From the NCBI GenBank assembly GCA_004123355.1, contig SCHM01000001.1, positions 9,248,193 through 9,312,192 on the forward strand: 64,000 nt of DNA, given 5' to 3'. This DNA comes from Amphirosellinia nigrospora (taxonomy: Eukaryota; Ascomycota; Sordariomycetes; Xylariales; Xylariaceae). A program made the position numbers and the translations under genes. This document shows, one piece after another, positions 1 through 12,431 of this stretch; the stretch's first letter is position 1, and each line of letters starts with the position of its first letter. Below the pieces are notes generated by a model, which was not told where the DNA came from, searched no databases, and saw only the letters and a list, made by a program, of their open reading frames with translations.

Positions 1-880
1 TGGAACTCATGAAATGACGATCATCAATAATATGATGAATTGAAACCTGTTTCTTATCGGGTTGAATGGTGATATATTGATTATATCATCTTACCATTAT
101 AGCATCGCAAGTCAATTTGTAGTGAACCATTGCTCTTCAGTTTAGCCATAAATAAATAAACATGTTATTGGCGCCCCAGGTTACCTCATAGTGTGGCTGA
201 TTTCACCCACGTGTGTTACAGCGTAATCAAACTACGCGTTTGGGTGCTCGAAAACGTGTGTTCGTAAATGCACTTAGCTTGGGGGCTACGCTACCCGCGA
301 TTGTGGACATGACTGTGATGCACATTCATTATTTACTCCGGGAAAGTGTCTATCTACCACGCGAGGGACACTCTCGGTGGGTAAGGTAATTGGTGGGCAT
401 GGTGTACAAGCCTCAACAACAGTAACATTTCATTGTCGTGTTGACGTTTATTTGTGTGTTTAGAGATACGTTCTCTATACCTGCATAGTCCTCTTCGTAT
501 ATTTTGTTGAGAAATGGAGATGTTGAATTTGAAGATTCTGTGGACGAAGAAAACCAGGGGGTTACGGGTCTCTCCCTTGTTTGCAACGCTTTGACAGGTC
601 ATTAGATTGACTGTGTTATACGAAAATTCTGCATCATAATTTGGGGGCGAAACTACGAATATATAATGACGCTTCTCTCAATACTAGATCCATTATCCCT
701 CAAAACGACAGCTTGAAATCATAACTATACCTATACCTATACTTAGACCAATAGGTCCAACACCAAGTCTTACCAACAACACCTCATCATCGCCCTCACT
801 AGCAGTTACCACTACATACACACAATCAATTTGCCTCAGCATTAAACCAAACATCTACTCTTAGCCGTCACATCTCAGAA
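1..880. other. Intergenic DNA and leader of the first gene
   Basis: I see no supportable gene in most of this stretch. The last 150 bases (about 730-880) are C/A-rich and T-poor on the + strand, with a short CTATAC tandem at about 725-745, which is the usual look of a fungal promoter and 5' leader. They lead into the start codon at 881. Confidence 0.5.
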
Positions 881-1114
881 ATGTCTGGATACCAACCACA
901 AGGCAGCGCCTGGAGCTCCAAAGGCGGCTCCTCCAGCGGCAAAAACAACGGGGGCGGAAAGCAAGGCGGCAAAAACGGCGGCAGTGGCGGCAAGGGAAGT
1001 AGCGGAGGTGGCTCCAGCAAGGGCGGCTCCGGCTCTCGCGGAGGGAAGAAAGGTGGTAGTTCGGGAAAGGATGCGTGGGAGGAAGCTGCGTATGAACGAG
1101 AGACGCGACCTTGA
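881..1114 (+). CDS. Small Gly/Ser/Lys-rich low-complexity protein
   Basis: This is a 77-residue protein. Residues 12-63 are almost only Gly, Ser and Lys in runs such as GGK, GGS and SSGG, and the tail is acidic/aromatic (KDAWEEAAYERETRP). It has no signal peptide or membrane segment. The start is favoured because it follows a C/A-rich fungal-type leader and has an A at -3 (cagaaATGTCT). I do not recognise a family. The basic glycine-rich body could bind nucleic acid or stay disordered, but that is inference. An antisense frame over the same bases is just the mirror of the low-complexity tract. It is probably a real gene, and its function is unknown. Confidence 0.55.
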   Translation: MSGYQPQGSAWSSKGGSSSGKNNGGGKQGGKNGGSGGKGSSGGGSSKGGSGSRGGKKGGSSGKDAWEEAAYERETRP

Positions 1115-1586
1115 TTTCATTGTTCTAGAAGCATATAACTGAGTCTCGTGGATATTAAGTGGGCAACCGGGGAATGCACTGATTGTCGTGGAGGTCATGG
1201 GGTGAAGGGTTGGCCTTGAGAAACGTTGGAGTCGTTCGTTACTTATAATGTGGAACCTGGGGAGTAGATTGACGCTCCTTTTCTTTTTAGAATTAACGTA
1301 GCTTGATGGTTTATGTGTTGTGACAACCGGCTAGGTATCTAACCATGATGGTTGAGTTAAAAATAAATTCAACACAAGTTCTACTATCAAAGTGGGAAAT
1401 TATTGAATATATACCTAGGTTGTTGAAAGAGAGCTAGTTTACATGTATACTAGTCATAGGTTGAGGTCGCTCAATCGTTTTTCAACCAACGTGGTGTTGA
1501 ACCTGATAAAAACAGAAACTTCAACATCCCCTATCCTCTTAGTAAACCTGTATTTCAACACAATTAACTGTATCTTATCGCTCATC
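1115..1586. other. Intergenic, convergent 3' ends
   Basis: AT-rich spacer between two convergent genes. No coding signal was seen. It presumably carries both 3' untranslated regions. Confidence 0.5.
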
Positions 1587-2464
1587 TTACAGATCATATA
1601 CAGTGAACTCAAGCCCGCCAGAGTATGGCAGTACCAGTGTGCGGTAAGCATTTCGATGTGTTTCGATATAATCGTGAAAATCTCGGTATTCATACGAGGA
1701 TGACCTGACGTTATCCGAAACGATCACTGCACCCTTTTTGAGATTGGGCTCCAGCAGGCGAAGAGTCGGCAAGACCATTGGAGTCCAGACTGTTTATAAT
1801 CCATGTAAATATGTGCCAGCGGCGCTGAAGGATACACGAGAGCCCAAATAAAGGGGGAAAACTCACTATCGAACAGCACAAAGTCGATTTCTTTAGGTAG
1901 ATCAGAGGCCAATCTCTCTCGCAGGTCGCCTTCGCGCAATTCGATCCACGGCTCCACCTCGTCTCCTGCTTCTTTCCAGTGCTGACGCGCGAGGGCGATC
2001 TTGCTGGGCTCGTACTCCGTTGCGATGACCTTGGCGGCCTTTCTCTGCTCCGGGTCCAACCTCGACGCATTCTGTCCGACCGCGAGGGCTAGATAGATGG
2101 TGCTGAGGCCGAAACTGGTGCCTGCCTCGACGATGCGCGTAGCTGAAGCGGCAAAGATGGTAAAAAGAGCCTTGTCTTCTTCGAGGGCTATCATCTTATC
2201 CCGCATCAAGTCGAATTGACGCTGGTAGTCCGCCAGTGCGGCGGTGTCGTCTGCGGCGCACTTTCTCCTCAAGGCATTGAGCTCTGTCAGTTTTCCGCCG
2301 GGTTTGTTCAGCTCTTCCTCTTGGGCGAGAGAGTTGGTGTGCAGACGAAGAAGTAATGCTTTGACTCGCTCCGACGCGTCAAGCGTGGAGGAGGCATTGG
2401 CCGGTGTTGGTGCCATTTTCGACTTTTGGGTCTTTTGTCCGTGTATCAAAGTTGCCCTAGTCAT
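1587..2464 (-). CDS. SAM-dependent class I O-methyltransferase
   Basis: Predicted small-molecule O-methyltransferase of the fungal group with a Rossmann SAM-binding fold. After a helical N-terminal third, motif I reads IVEAGTSFGLSTIYLALA (about residues 110-128). It is followed by the acidic ATEYEPSKI strand and then DFVLFD-IWTPMVLPTL and GAVIVSDN, the usual post-I and strand-5 blocks. One intron at 1790-1866 (donor GTGAGT, acceptor ACAG) splits the DIWTP block; splicing restores an unbroken frame of about 265 residues. A second ATG at 2416 (MAPTPANAS) has a strong context (aaaATGG) and may be the true start. No biosynthetic cluster partners are nearby, so the substrate cannot be inferred. 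The gene appears intact. Confidence 0.85.
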
Positions 2465-4468
2465 GGTGATATTTCTTTGCCGGTCTATTTGCTTCTATTT
2501 ATAAAAATATTAGCTTCACCTCGTAGAGGGCATTGTCTTTACTTGCGTGTTCGGAGAGAATGAGTCACATCCAACCGTCCAGAGAGCTCAATAAAGGTTT
2601 CTCCGCGGAGGCTACCTTAGAACCATTAAGTCAAGCCAGCTCGCTTCGTGACGCGTAGACGCGACCGCATGTTCCCCGCAATCATGCTGTAACGCAGGGT
2701 CAAAGTATACACGACCATACTAGCTAATCCGCGGGTCATAGAAAAATGGTGCTACTTGCCGAGATAAAAATTACGTTATATCCTTCTGCTGATCGAGCGG
2801 GATCTGGCCCCGTAATAGAATACTCCTAGTATGTCGGACATGAACATTCAGATGTAGGCCAGATCTTGGCTCCTCCGGTGCGGACACCTCACGAGTATAA
2901 TATTACTTGGATGCAAGGTGGTGTGGCCTGACAAAAAGCGGTAGCATTGCGAATCGCTATATTACGGATATCCGTATATCCGGCGATTCCCACCGTCTAC
3001 CTACGGAGCTCGATTTAGCTCTTAGATGTCAGATACGAACCATAATGGAATAATATTAATTATAATCACTTCCACTAAAACAAGGTAATTATGTTGTTTA
3101 GCAAGGGGAAGGAAAAGGGGCGGGAATGGGTGTTCGGCCCCCATTTCGGTATCCCTCACTTCCCATAAGCCACAAAGTCATGACGAAAAATTTTCGAAAT
3201 TTTCAAGCAAACAACAAGATACCTGATAATTAATTCTGACGTATGTCTACACTAATAGCATTTCTTCGGCGATACTATTGCTAATTACCTCTGTGGATCG
3301 CTAGTTCTGCCTCGCTAAAACCGTCGGAAAGACGAAGGGATGTAGGTCTGTATTTATAACTTAGAGTAGATATTAGGGGTATTAGGATCTTTGCATAACA
3401 ATATGTGCCATACTATACTTGTACGCTACGGTTGGCTCATACAGAGGTCCTGACATGGCGCAACTTGACTGTGGCCACCACTCTAGTATTTTTAGGCGTC
3501 AATTCAATTGTCCTGCCTTAGAAATTCTAACCTTCATCTTATCCACGGGCTTGGATGTTACTTATCGTGTCTATGCAGACTCAAATTAGCAATTCGAAGA
3601 TTTTGGAACACACTTCTCAAACGACGAGTTGGATGCCGCCAAACTTCTTACGGTGACGTCCTATACAGGACCTCCTGGCGCCATTGATAATATTCGCATT
3701 TCGTTGCACTGTTTCCTATTCTTAGATAGTAAGCTGTGAAGTTAAACATCATCACCTCCCTTATCAATTCCTCTGACTGAGCTTTTGTGGTTCTATAGAA
3801 TTTCATACGCTCTAGTCTAATAGCTGGGTTTAATTCCCCTTGTTACGGTACTTTTAACATCAACTCTAGCGATGTGGCTCGTATAGACATAGCAAAATCA
3901 TCTAGTTGAAATAATAGTCAAATTGAGTGATTAGTAAATTACAAGCTAGCACGCCAGGTATCTGTAATCTGGACTATTACAAATTATACAGTATATGTGC
4001 TGGAAAGGGAACAGTCCGACTGGGAGGTGTAGGCCCAAGTGTAATAAGGCTTGTGTAAGGGCTTAAGATGATGATCGAACCATCTATGTGCTCAAGGGCA
4101 CCATGACGGTCGTCTCCTTCGAAGCAAGACAATTCAGTCTGCATACCGAAAGACCTCGTCTCTTATTTCCTATTCCTCTCTCGGAGGGCAGGACGGGAGT
4201 TACACTCGGATACTCTCACAGACTCCGAGACCGAGACCTCTGCCTATATGGGTGCCACTACCTGTGCAGATACGGGTGACACCAATTCACGCACTCCCAC
4301 TTCGATAATGACTGCCTAGGTATGTAATTAAAAGGCAACAGTTGTCAATCATCCATCCGAGGTTTCACTGCACATGCACCAAGACATACTAAGTGTTTTA
4401 CTTCTTAAATTGCATCGTGTATTGCGGACTTCGATATCTATCAAAGCGGCCAAGTTGCCCGTGAAAGA
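2465..4468. other. AT-rich intergenic tract with a possible fossil exon
   Basis: About 2 kb without a supportable gene. Base composition is AT-rich and stops are frequent in all frames. One stretch (about 3538-3738, + strand) reads like an old exon and is listed separately. The rest shows nothing I can name. Confidence 0.5.
3538..3738 (+). pseudogene. Possible fossil exon, unknown family
   Basis: One + frame runs about 65 codons with a protein-like composition (LDVTYRVYADSN, then FGTHFSNDELDAAKLLTVT, then TGPPGAIDNIRISLH), interrupted once by an in-frame TAG just before a CAA codon and closed by TGA. The block ending in DNIRISLH looks like the last strand of a beta-rich domain. I cannot name the family, there is no start codon or partner exon in view, and the surrounding DNA is AT-rich. 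It may be a decayed gene piece or chance. Confidence 0.25.
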
Positions 4469-5773
4469 CTATTGAACTTGGTAAAGCTGACTGACAGCTC
4501 CAAGGCCATCTTTGGAGTACAAAGCCAGGAAGTGGTTACCGTCTCGAGTGAATAGACCTGGCCAATGTGAAGCAACATTGCCCGTCACTACGCTGCCACC
4601 CCATGAACGTCCACCATCTGTGCTGGTAACAACTTTCATCTGGGCGCCGTCGGCACCGTGGGCTCCGGTACTCTCGTCCGTCATGAATGAAGCCACAAGA
4701 GTGCCACCAACGTTAATAATCTGTGGCGCAATTGCTTGGCCACCGTTCGAGGCTGTGTACAACCGTCCTCGCTCGCCCCAGGTATGTCCATCGTCGTGCG
4801 ATCGGACGTAGTCGATAGAAAAGCGGCCGTTATCTTCAGTATTCTCAAATACAGCCCTATGGTAGCAATCTTAGTATGCTTTGTATTTAGGTATAACACG
4901 TCGGTCTGGTAAAGGACTTACATTAGGTTGCCATTTCCGTCGACAGGGGCAACGCCAATCATTCCATCCCTGGATGTTACGCCGGAGCCGGAGACGGTCA
5001 TTGGAGTTGCGCCGAACCACTATAACATGGCGTGTCAGTAATTTTCATCACGTATCATTCAACGAGAATTGTAAATATAGACCATAATGCTGCAACCCAA
5101 GGCATACAAATAACCATCTGATACAGCCTCTGCCTCACAGGAGAAACAACTAAGGGGTAATAGTTGATATTAAGTACTCACACTCGCTCCTCCGTCGTTT
5201 GAAAACATCACGAAGCCATCTTGGTCGGGGGCACCGTCCTCGGCCGAGTAGTAGCATTGCAGAGTTCCATCGTTGGCCACGCGTAGGAAAGGCTCCATAG
5301 CCCATTGTAGCCATTAGCCGCACGCTGAGCTACTGTAGATAGGTACTGGAAGGTTACACCGTTGTCGTCAGAGTAAGCGACGGTGATCCGATAGTATGAG
5401 TAAACTCCATTGGGGCGTCGTGGTTTCGATAAGCGTAGAGAATCCGGCCACCTGGATCTGCAATGGAAAGGCATTGTCGATGTCGAAGTTATTTGAGTTT
5501 GCCGGTAGACTTCGCCCTGGTGTTGCACGAGTTGCACCGTCACGTGTGGACCTCGCCGTCCTTAAGACATGCTGGCTTCCATCCTGTGCTGCGTAGCCGG
5601 CGATGAGACTGCCGTCTCTAGCAGATGTAACGCGGATGTATACGCCGGCCATCGATGACGTTGTCACCGCTTTGTTGGATGACCTGACCTCCTAAGCGTT
5701 TGCCTAGAACGGCAGCAGCCGCGAATGGCTGGGCAGCGAAGGCGGAAACGATAGCAAAGACCGAGAATAACAT
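4469..5773 (-). CDS. Secreted GH93-like exo-arabinanase / BNR sialidase-fold glycosidase
   Basis: The start is ATG at 5773, followed by a signal peptide (MLFSVFAIVSAFAAQPFAAA). The body is a six-bladed propeller type protein with Asp-box repeats (SDDNGVTF, SNDGGASW, SHDDGHTWG, STDGGRSWG). Landmarks are NNFDIDNAFPLQIQ, ILYAYRNHDAP, EPFLRVANDGTLQCYYSAED and ENTEDNGRFSIDYVRSHDDG. The two candidate catalytic Glu residues (in WEPFL and VFENTE) lie about 74 residues apart by my count, close to the spacing I recall for GH93 exo-1,5-alpha-L-arabinanases, so that family is preferred over true sialidases. Introns lie at 5020-5181 and 4857-4921. The first exon changes frame at least four times, three of them at short G/C runs (near 5294, 5412 and 5451), which fits sequencing error or a recent pseudogene. 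Predicted role: trimming arabinan from plant pectin outside the cell. Confidence 0.7.
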
Positions 5774-7014
5774 CTTGACGATGATGATTCAACAAGACAG
5801 GAATCCTTGGATGAGTATATTGCTAACGTCGGTCTTGACAGAGAGGCATAACTGCAGCCTTTATATAACCAACTCAACACTGACCAACAGTTTACCTACG
5901 CTAAAGTCCAATGTCGTGCCACGGCGATGCAGACGTCGTCGCACCGCGTGACCTCATACTTCTCGTCACCAAGCATGATCTAGGAGATAAGATACCGATT
6001 CGAGAAGGTCAAGTTGTTCCTAACAATACATGATACGTCGAGAGGGTCAGATACGAAGGTCACCGGATAACCCATTAGAGCATGTCCCGGTACCAGTTCA
6101 TACAAGTTGGGCAGCGGAACTTAGATTCTTGGCGTAAGAGATGCATCCAATCAAAATAGTGTCGAATGCTACATCCAGTAAGAGACAGTTGACCAATACC
6201 CACACACACACATGATGCCATAGCCATCCTAAACTCGACTACCTATTTTAACCATCAACACTACAACTTAGTAGGATTTAAAATATGTATACGCGCATGT
6301 ATACGTACAGATATAGATAGATGGAGAGACAAGAAATGTGAGCTATAGATGGGACCAAGCCCGAATCTTCTAGCTTACCATCTTGTTTTAAGACTTGAAT
6401 TGGCTGTTCCATTTAGCTTTAAAGCACCTTGGTAGAAAGGAGGGATCATAGGTAGTAGATGTGGTTTTTTTGGACAGGAGCCTTGATATTGGATGTAGCA
6501 AGCCACGTGCGAAATGGATGTATACCCGATTCCTGGTGCGAGGCGATCTCTAAAGGGATAGCACTGCGTCAAAGCTACACCTAGTCAAATCGTGCATTTC
6601 CATCGCCAAGCCTGACTTAACCTTGTTGCGAAATTGAGGCAATTCCTTGCGCGGCCAAGTTCTGGCACTAGAAGTTTCTAGACCCCAAAATGGACTCCTG
6701 CATACAGTACCTGCCTCCATATCACTGCCGACCCGCAGCCTGCACGACAAGCTTAATTCTTCACATGACCCTTATAACCCTTAGCTCACGAAGGTGAAGC
6801 AAGATAATTGATTAACTTGTTGACGGAGGCTATACCACGTCCCAAGCTAATATTACAAGCAAGGAGATTTCAAATTATGTAGCACCCTGAAAGTCCAGAC
6901 CGATATCCCCAGACGGGTTCTTGTCGATCGTGTTAGTTATGGTCTAATGTTCAGTTTAGGAAGCTAGCAGTACTAGTATACCTCTATAGTCGGTACTAAT
7001 AGCCGTGAAGCCGG

Positions 7015-7145
7015 ACTGTCAACTGCCAGGAACAACAATGGTTAGATAGACAGCCTCAACATCAGACTGGAAAGTGCCGCCAAAAACGGATATGCGGCCC
7101 TGAAATCGTACTGGTAAGTGCCGGATCAACAACGGTTAGATAGGG
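7015..7145 (+). repeat. Imperfect direct repeat pair
   Basis: Two copies of a unit of about 30 bases, built on TGCC-GG--CAACAA-GGTTAGATAG, lie about 90 bases apart (around 7023-7052 and 7113-7142). A weaker third partial match (AAGTGCCG) lies between them. This could be a decayed minisatellite or subterminal repeats of a DNA transposon. No element ends were found. Confidence 0.4.
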
Positions 7146-10100
7146 TTTTGTGACAGCTAACGCACGCTAACTCTCTCTTAATTTAGCTAGCCTTCCTCTA
7201 GCTTATATCTTATCATTTCTAGATACCATACAGTAAGCCAACATGCGTCTCTGTGACATACATTTCTCCTGTTTTGATGATTTGCCATGGTGCCGGACGC
7301 GGCCTTATAAAGAACCAAACACTATCTATAAAGCCTTAGCAAACTTTTGCGGACAGAAGAAGCAACGGAAGATACCGAATTTCCCAAATTAGTAGGTGTG
7401 TCTTAAGAGGGGGCGGCTAGACCTTAGTTAGGCACACAGATGAGGTCGCTCACACGCTTGTGCGGCTAAGCACGATCCTTTAAGTAAACGCATGGGGAAA
7501 TTCAAGATCGGAGGTGGCGGGATGACTATGAATTCAACCAACTTGGAGGATTACTTATGTAGCGAAGTGGTTGAAGATGGACGTATTCCAACCCCTGCCA
7601 TCTCTAATCTATAGAAATCTCTTATCTTCTAAAGTAAACTTTCCATATATGAAAACGTCACCCCTTACTCTACCACAAATCCTAGATGTTATTTGCACTG
7701 CTTCGATGTGTTTTAAAAATGTAGCCAGAAGCGCATAGAATACCTTTAGGAACTCACAAACAACCTCGACCTTCTACCTCATATATAATCCCTGCAATTC
7801 TCGACACAACCATGTTTCTAAGTAATAGAGCTACTTTTACTAGCAACGTTACAACTTTCCGTTCGAAGTATACTCTGAGTTTCAGATGCATCGGGTTCGG
7901 ATTAGAGATCCGTTGTCCGACATAGATGCCTTAACCTACGCCACAGACTAATGCATAAGACCACGGAGGGTAGGTCCTTCGGCCGAAATATTCATTTGCG
8001 CCGTACTCGCAGTCTCCCAGCTGTGTGTGTCACCGAGCTCACTAAATATGCGGTTCCGTCTAGGGCCGACGTCCGGACCCATTCGGAGCTCTGGTGTAAT
8101 TACAGCCACTATACACTATATGTGATTCTACAGAAGTGATTTTGCTCACTCTCCTTTCTACAAACAACGCTGAGACAAAAAGATCTATTACACGGATCAC
8201 TACAGGTAATAGGAAAAGGTATTTTTCCCCCTGCGAGCAGAAGACCATGTAGCTTATTTTTACCACCATCAAATACATACCATGAGCTCACAAATCTTGT
8301 CTCAGTTCCTCAGATCATTGAAATGGGAAAGTAGAGCACGACAACTCACACGCAGGCCACAAGAGATGTGGTGTATTTCAAACGCACATGGCTCCCCGCT
8401 CGTAAGCTTCACTGGAACTCGGCTTGTGCTTGAAAAGTAGCGTTCGTACGTAAGATCCAGATACTTCGACGCTCGCATTGAATAGAGTGGTGGTGTCACG
8501 TAATAGAACCGCAGGCCTGTACCACAATACTATCAAAAGGTAGAACGTTGTCAAGTTGGAGAATTGGTCGTTTGTAGTTGGTTATACTTGATGAATGCGT
8601 TCACAAGAAGCTTGATGATTTAATTTTAAGAGCTTTCTGTATAAATCGGTGGCGATTATACTTTGTTGAGTTGCCGGATGACCAAGTAATTTAAGTAGCT
8701 TTCTTTATCTCAAGCTCTAGGACGACATTACTTACGCTCAGAATCACACTACTTGACGCAAAATCGCATGCAAGGAACGGAGTTCGAAACGGCTTCGTAT
8801 TGGTAGTACAAGAGTCAATTTTTAAGCGAATCTGTCTCTCAAAACGACTAGCCTTCCTAACAGCCCCCAACCTCCGTATCCTTCTCTTTTTAGAGACAAT
8901 AGAACGACCAAGGAGCGCATACTCGCGAACGAGATGACAAGTGCAGATGAAAAGAAAGAACCCAGTATTGTATGTAGCATACAAATATGTACATATATAC
9001 GCGAATAAGACCACGGGTTACTAACCATCTTGAGATAGACTTTAACATCTATCAACTGACTAATGAAGCGATAACTACCCAAACGTAACTCAATCTTGCC
9101 GTCAAAAGACATATACATTATCGTGTACCCAGGCGAGGCCTATAATGAGCGATTTAAGGTTGTCTGTTGGGCGCCTTGTTTTCCTTCAGCCGAGTTAGCC
9201 GCCGAGGAGAATTATGTCTTTACCTATTAGGAGATATGCTGCGAATGTCGATCTCATGCGAGATGCCCTCATTTTCGACTCCTTATATGAGGTCATGGGT
9301 AGTATAGTGTCATCCTACCCAGCCGAGCGGAAACCCAATTTCTGTTACATAAGTCCTGGGGGTGGGTGCGGGGCATACCGTAAATTCGGGAACACGTGTA
9401 GTCCCACGTGAGACTGCCGGCGGCCAGGGCCTCAACGCTGACATATTGCCGGTGGCCTTCAATAGTAGCATTCTATATCGGCAAGCCTTACGGAGATTGT
9501 AAATACGCTTCGCATGCATCTACGTCTAATCTCATTTCGGGTAGGAACTTCCAATATGAGGATCGTGCGGTAGACTTAGCTTATTTCAAAAACTAATCAA
9601 TTTGGGTAATTTAACTGAGACGAAGTAGCTAGCTATCACTCGACATCTTTGTCGTCCAGGATTTCATAACGAAAGTATGGCAACAGTAGCCTTATGCGTG
9701 CTTATTCCTCTCGTGATACTTTTGTTTGGACCTAATGTGCCCACGTGGAGTGCAGACCTCCAACCTTGGCATTTGCAATGTGCTGTCAATCTCACTCACT
9801 ATTTACCACCGTCTTACCAACTACCCGGGATCCCGCATCTCAATTAACTTGAAACCGAAAAAAAAAACGCTGATTTTCCAGAAGTTCAAGGCGATATCTG
9901 CCTACATAGTGTTATTATAACAGCTTACAGCATAAAGTCATTCAGCGCCATGAAGATTTCGCTAAGACCATCTATGGGCATCGAAACAATATGAGACCCA
10001 AGCAAAAGCCCGAGTATCTTTCAGGATTCTATGCCATGGCATAAAAGTCCCTACATATGACAAGGGAGGTCACCGGGACGAAAAGGTAGCCAGAGTTTCT

Positions 10101-10904
10101 AGGTACATGGGCAGCCCGCATTTGATCAAGGCGATCTTTACTTGTTTAGACACAATAAGCCGTTGATCGTAGTATCCGCGCCAAGATGTGCCGAATGTAA
10201 CTCCAACAAGAATTGTTCGTTCCAACAATGAGATACTAACCTTAAAGAACAAAAGAGCTTCATCAATTAGTCATGGTATGAAGGTTCTAGTTAGTAGAGG
10301 TAGTAACTTATAAAATCATTCTCACTAATTATATGAACTACCACAACCAGTCCAACGCTACTGAAACTTGAGCGATATTGTAGTAGTAAGTCAGATATTC
10401 TGCATAATTGTAACATCATCACCAAAAAACGCAGCATTGTCCTAAAAGGGACAGCTATGTCCCAAGATGAAATATCGCCGAGCTGATAATTTGTTTGCTG
10501 TTGATTGAAATGCGATAAGGAATTACAATGATTCAGCATGATCCAAGTATAATAACGGGATCTAATGTCTGAGCTCTCGCTTCTAGTAGTTTCAGTATTG
10601 ACTTATTATTGTTGTAGGAGGTAAACCTTATCTACATATTTAGTTAGGATTTGTTGCTGGTATATATACACGCGAGCTTCTAACCCGTATTTACTGCTCC
10701 TAGTTTCCAGAGTTGTTCCGTAGCATTCCATGGCATGCAACTATAACTAAAAACGAAAAGGAAAAACGGACCTGTAACCACTATAAGAGTTAGAGCGTAT
10801 ATGTGAAGAGAACCAAGCTCCATCCCGGAATAGTACCGAAATACAAGTTTTTAGAGCTTATGCAGAAACTTTCAATATATTGTATACCGATATGTATAAG
10901 CACC

Positions 10905-11035
10905 CGTCATTGCCTCGCAAGTAAGGGTATAAGGTTGACGTTGATATCTGGAGTTGCACGGAGAGTCTAGGAGTCTTCGAGGACTAGTCCCTAACTATAT
11001 GTACACAGGTTTTTATCTCCAGGTTTCTATAGCTT
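10905..11035 (+). repeat. Possible decayed relative of the solo-LTR family
   Basis: A stretch containing CCTCGCAAG, then a GGGTATAAGG block, then GTTGCACGGAGAG follows the order of the first 60 bases of the nearby LTR copies, with many differences. Ends and target duplication could not be seen. Old fragment, weakly supported. Confidence 0.25.
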
Positions 11036-11182
11036 AGAAAGTGAAGCAAATTGGGGTTCAGGTGAAGTATCGTAAAATTAAGTTGTGCCTTGTGACACAG
11101 CCTGTAGGTATAGTCGTGAGTCTCGTTACCTCTAATTTCTTCTTACATATTTCCAAGTGGTGAGCCAACACCTTTACCGGAC

Positions 11183-11338
11183 TGTCACGAACCTCGCAAG
11201 GGGTAGGGTGTAAACATCTGTTGTTGCACAGAGGACCAGTGAAGTCATCTCCGTGGGCTTTATGTGACTACTTGACTATATACAGAGAGTCTCTTTGTTC
11301 CGGTCAGATCCGCGTGCCTAGATCCCGATTTCCTGGCA
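11183..11338 (+). mobile_element. Solo LTR, short copy, with 5-bp target duplication
   Basis: The element begins TGTCACGAACC and ends TTTCCTGGCA (TG...CA ends) and is flanked on both sides by the same five bases, CGGAC (11178-11182 and 11339-11343). Its two halves match the outer parts of the longer inverted copy at 12432-12949. No internal retrotransposon region adjoins it, so it is a solo LTR left after recombination. It is a fossil of an LTR retrotransposon; the superfamily (gypsy or copia) cannot be told from the LTR alone. The intact target duplication argues against great age. Confidence 0.85.
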
Positions 11339-12431
11339 CGGACTTTACTATTGCACAACGACACCATTAGCGATAAAGCTAAAATGTTATAATCGATTGC
11401 TATGTTGCCTCATACATCTTAGATGTATCGATCGACTGTCCCACACCCCTGGAAGTTCGTGCTATTTATAACATCCTAACACATGTAACATACCCCTTTA
11501 ATGTGACAGCAACATCTCAGAACGAACTATAATCAGGGCCCATGCTCAAGGGCTCGGAAGTACATTTAAATTACAATAATCATCCAGGAGTCAAGGAGGC
11601 TATGAAAGTCTGTCCCCTCGCTCCCCAAAGGAGAAGATCTCCAGCCTACATGTCGAAACGGCCTTGCTTAAAATTGCCTCTACGCTTTCGCTCACTATCA
11701 TACAGCATATCTTCAAGGTCAGGAAACACACGGGCAGCTGAATAGCTGACGCCTTATACAGAAGGCCACACATGTATAACAACGTATATGATAGGTAGTT
11801 TCCCGGTCTCAGTTTCGCGACCCAGTCAACTAATATGTAACGCCAATACTATGTATAGTTCTTAGTCCATAACCGTTCATACAAAGTGCCTTTGACCTCC
11901 TCGGCAGAGTGCATTAATTACAAAGTTTGTATTCTAAACATCCCATAAAAGGCAGTATTATAGTTGTATGATCTCCTTGAAACCGTAGATAAGTTCCCTA
12001 TTCATGGTTTACGTATGTCTACTATCCTTCCTTTTAACGTAACAATGAAGGAGCGCCATTAAGGAAAGAACACCTCGACCTCTCCGCATAGGCCAATTTT
12101 AGTGTTGATGTCTCGCTTAGCAGCATCTCAACTCACAACGTGATGATTGCGTGTATAGACGAGTGCGTAACCATCTCAAAAAATCAGCCGGAAGCTTCTA
12201 ACTAAATAGGTTGAGTTGATTCTACTGCAATTAGGGCTCATTGCTGCGCGAGGGCCTCTAAAACTCCTTTCATAGATTGATCTAATTAGATAAAAACACG
12301 TCATTGCTGTGCAATCACGGCTGTACCTTGTGCCTTCTGCCTTGTGATGGGCTTCATCAGCTTGACAACTACGAGGGTATCGATTATCAACATCCATTAT
12401 CAGGACCCTGTACTACATAAGGCAGACCGTC

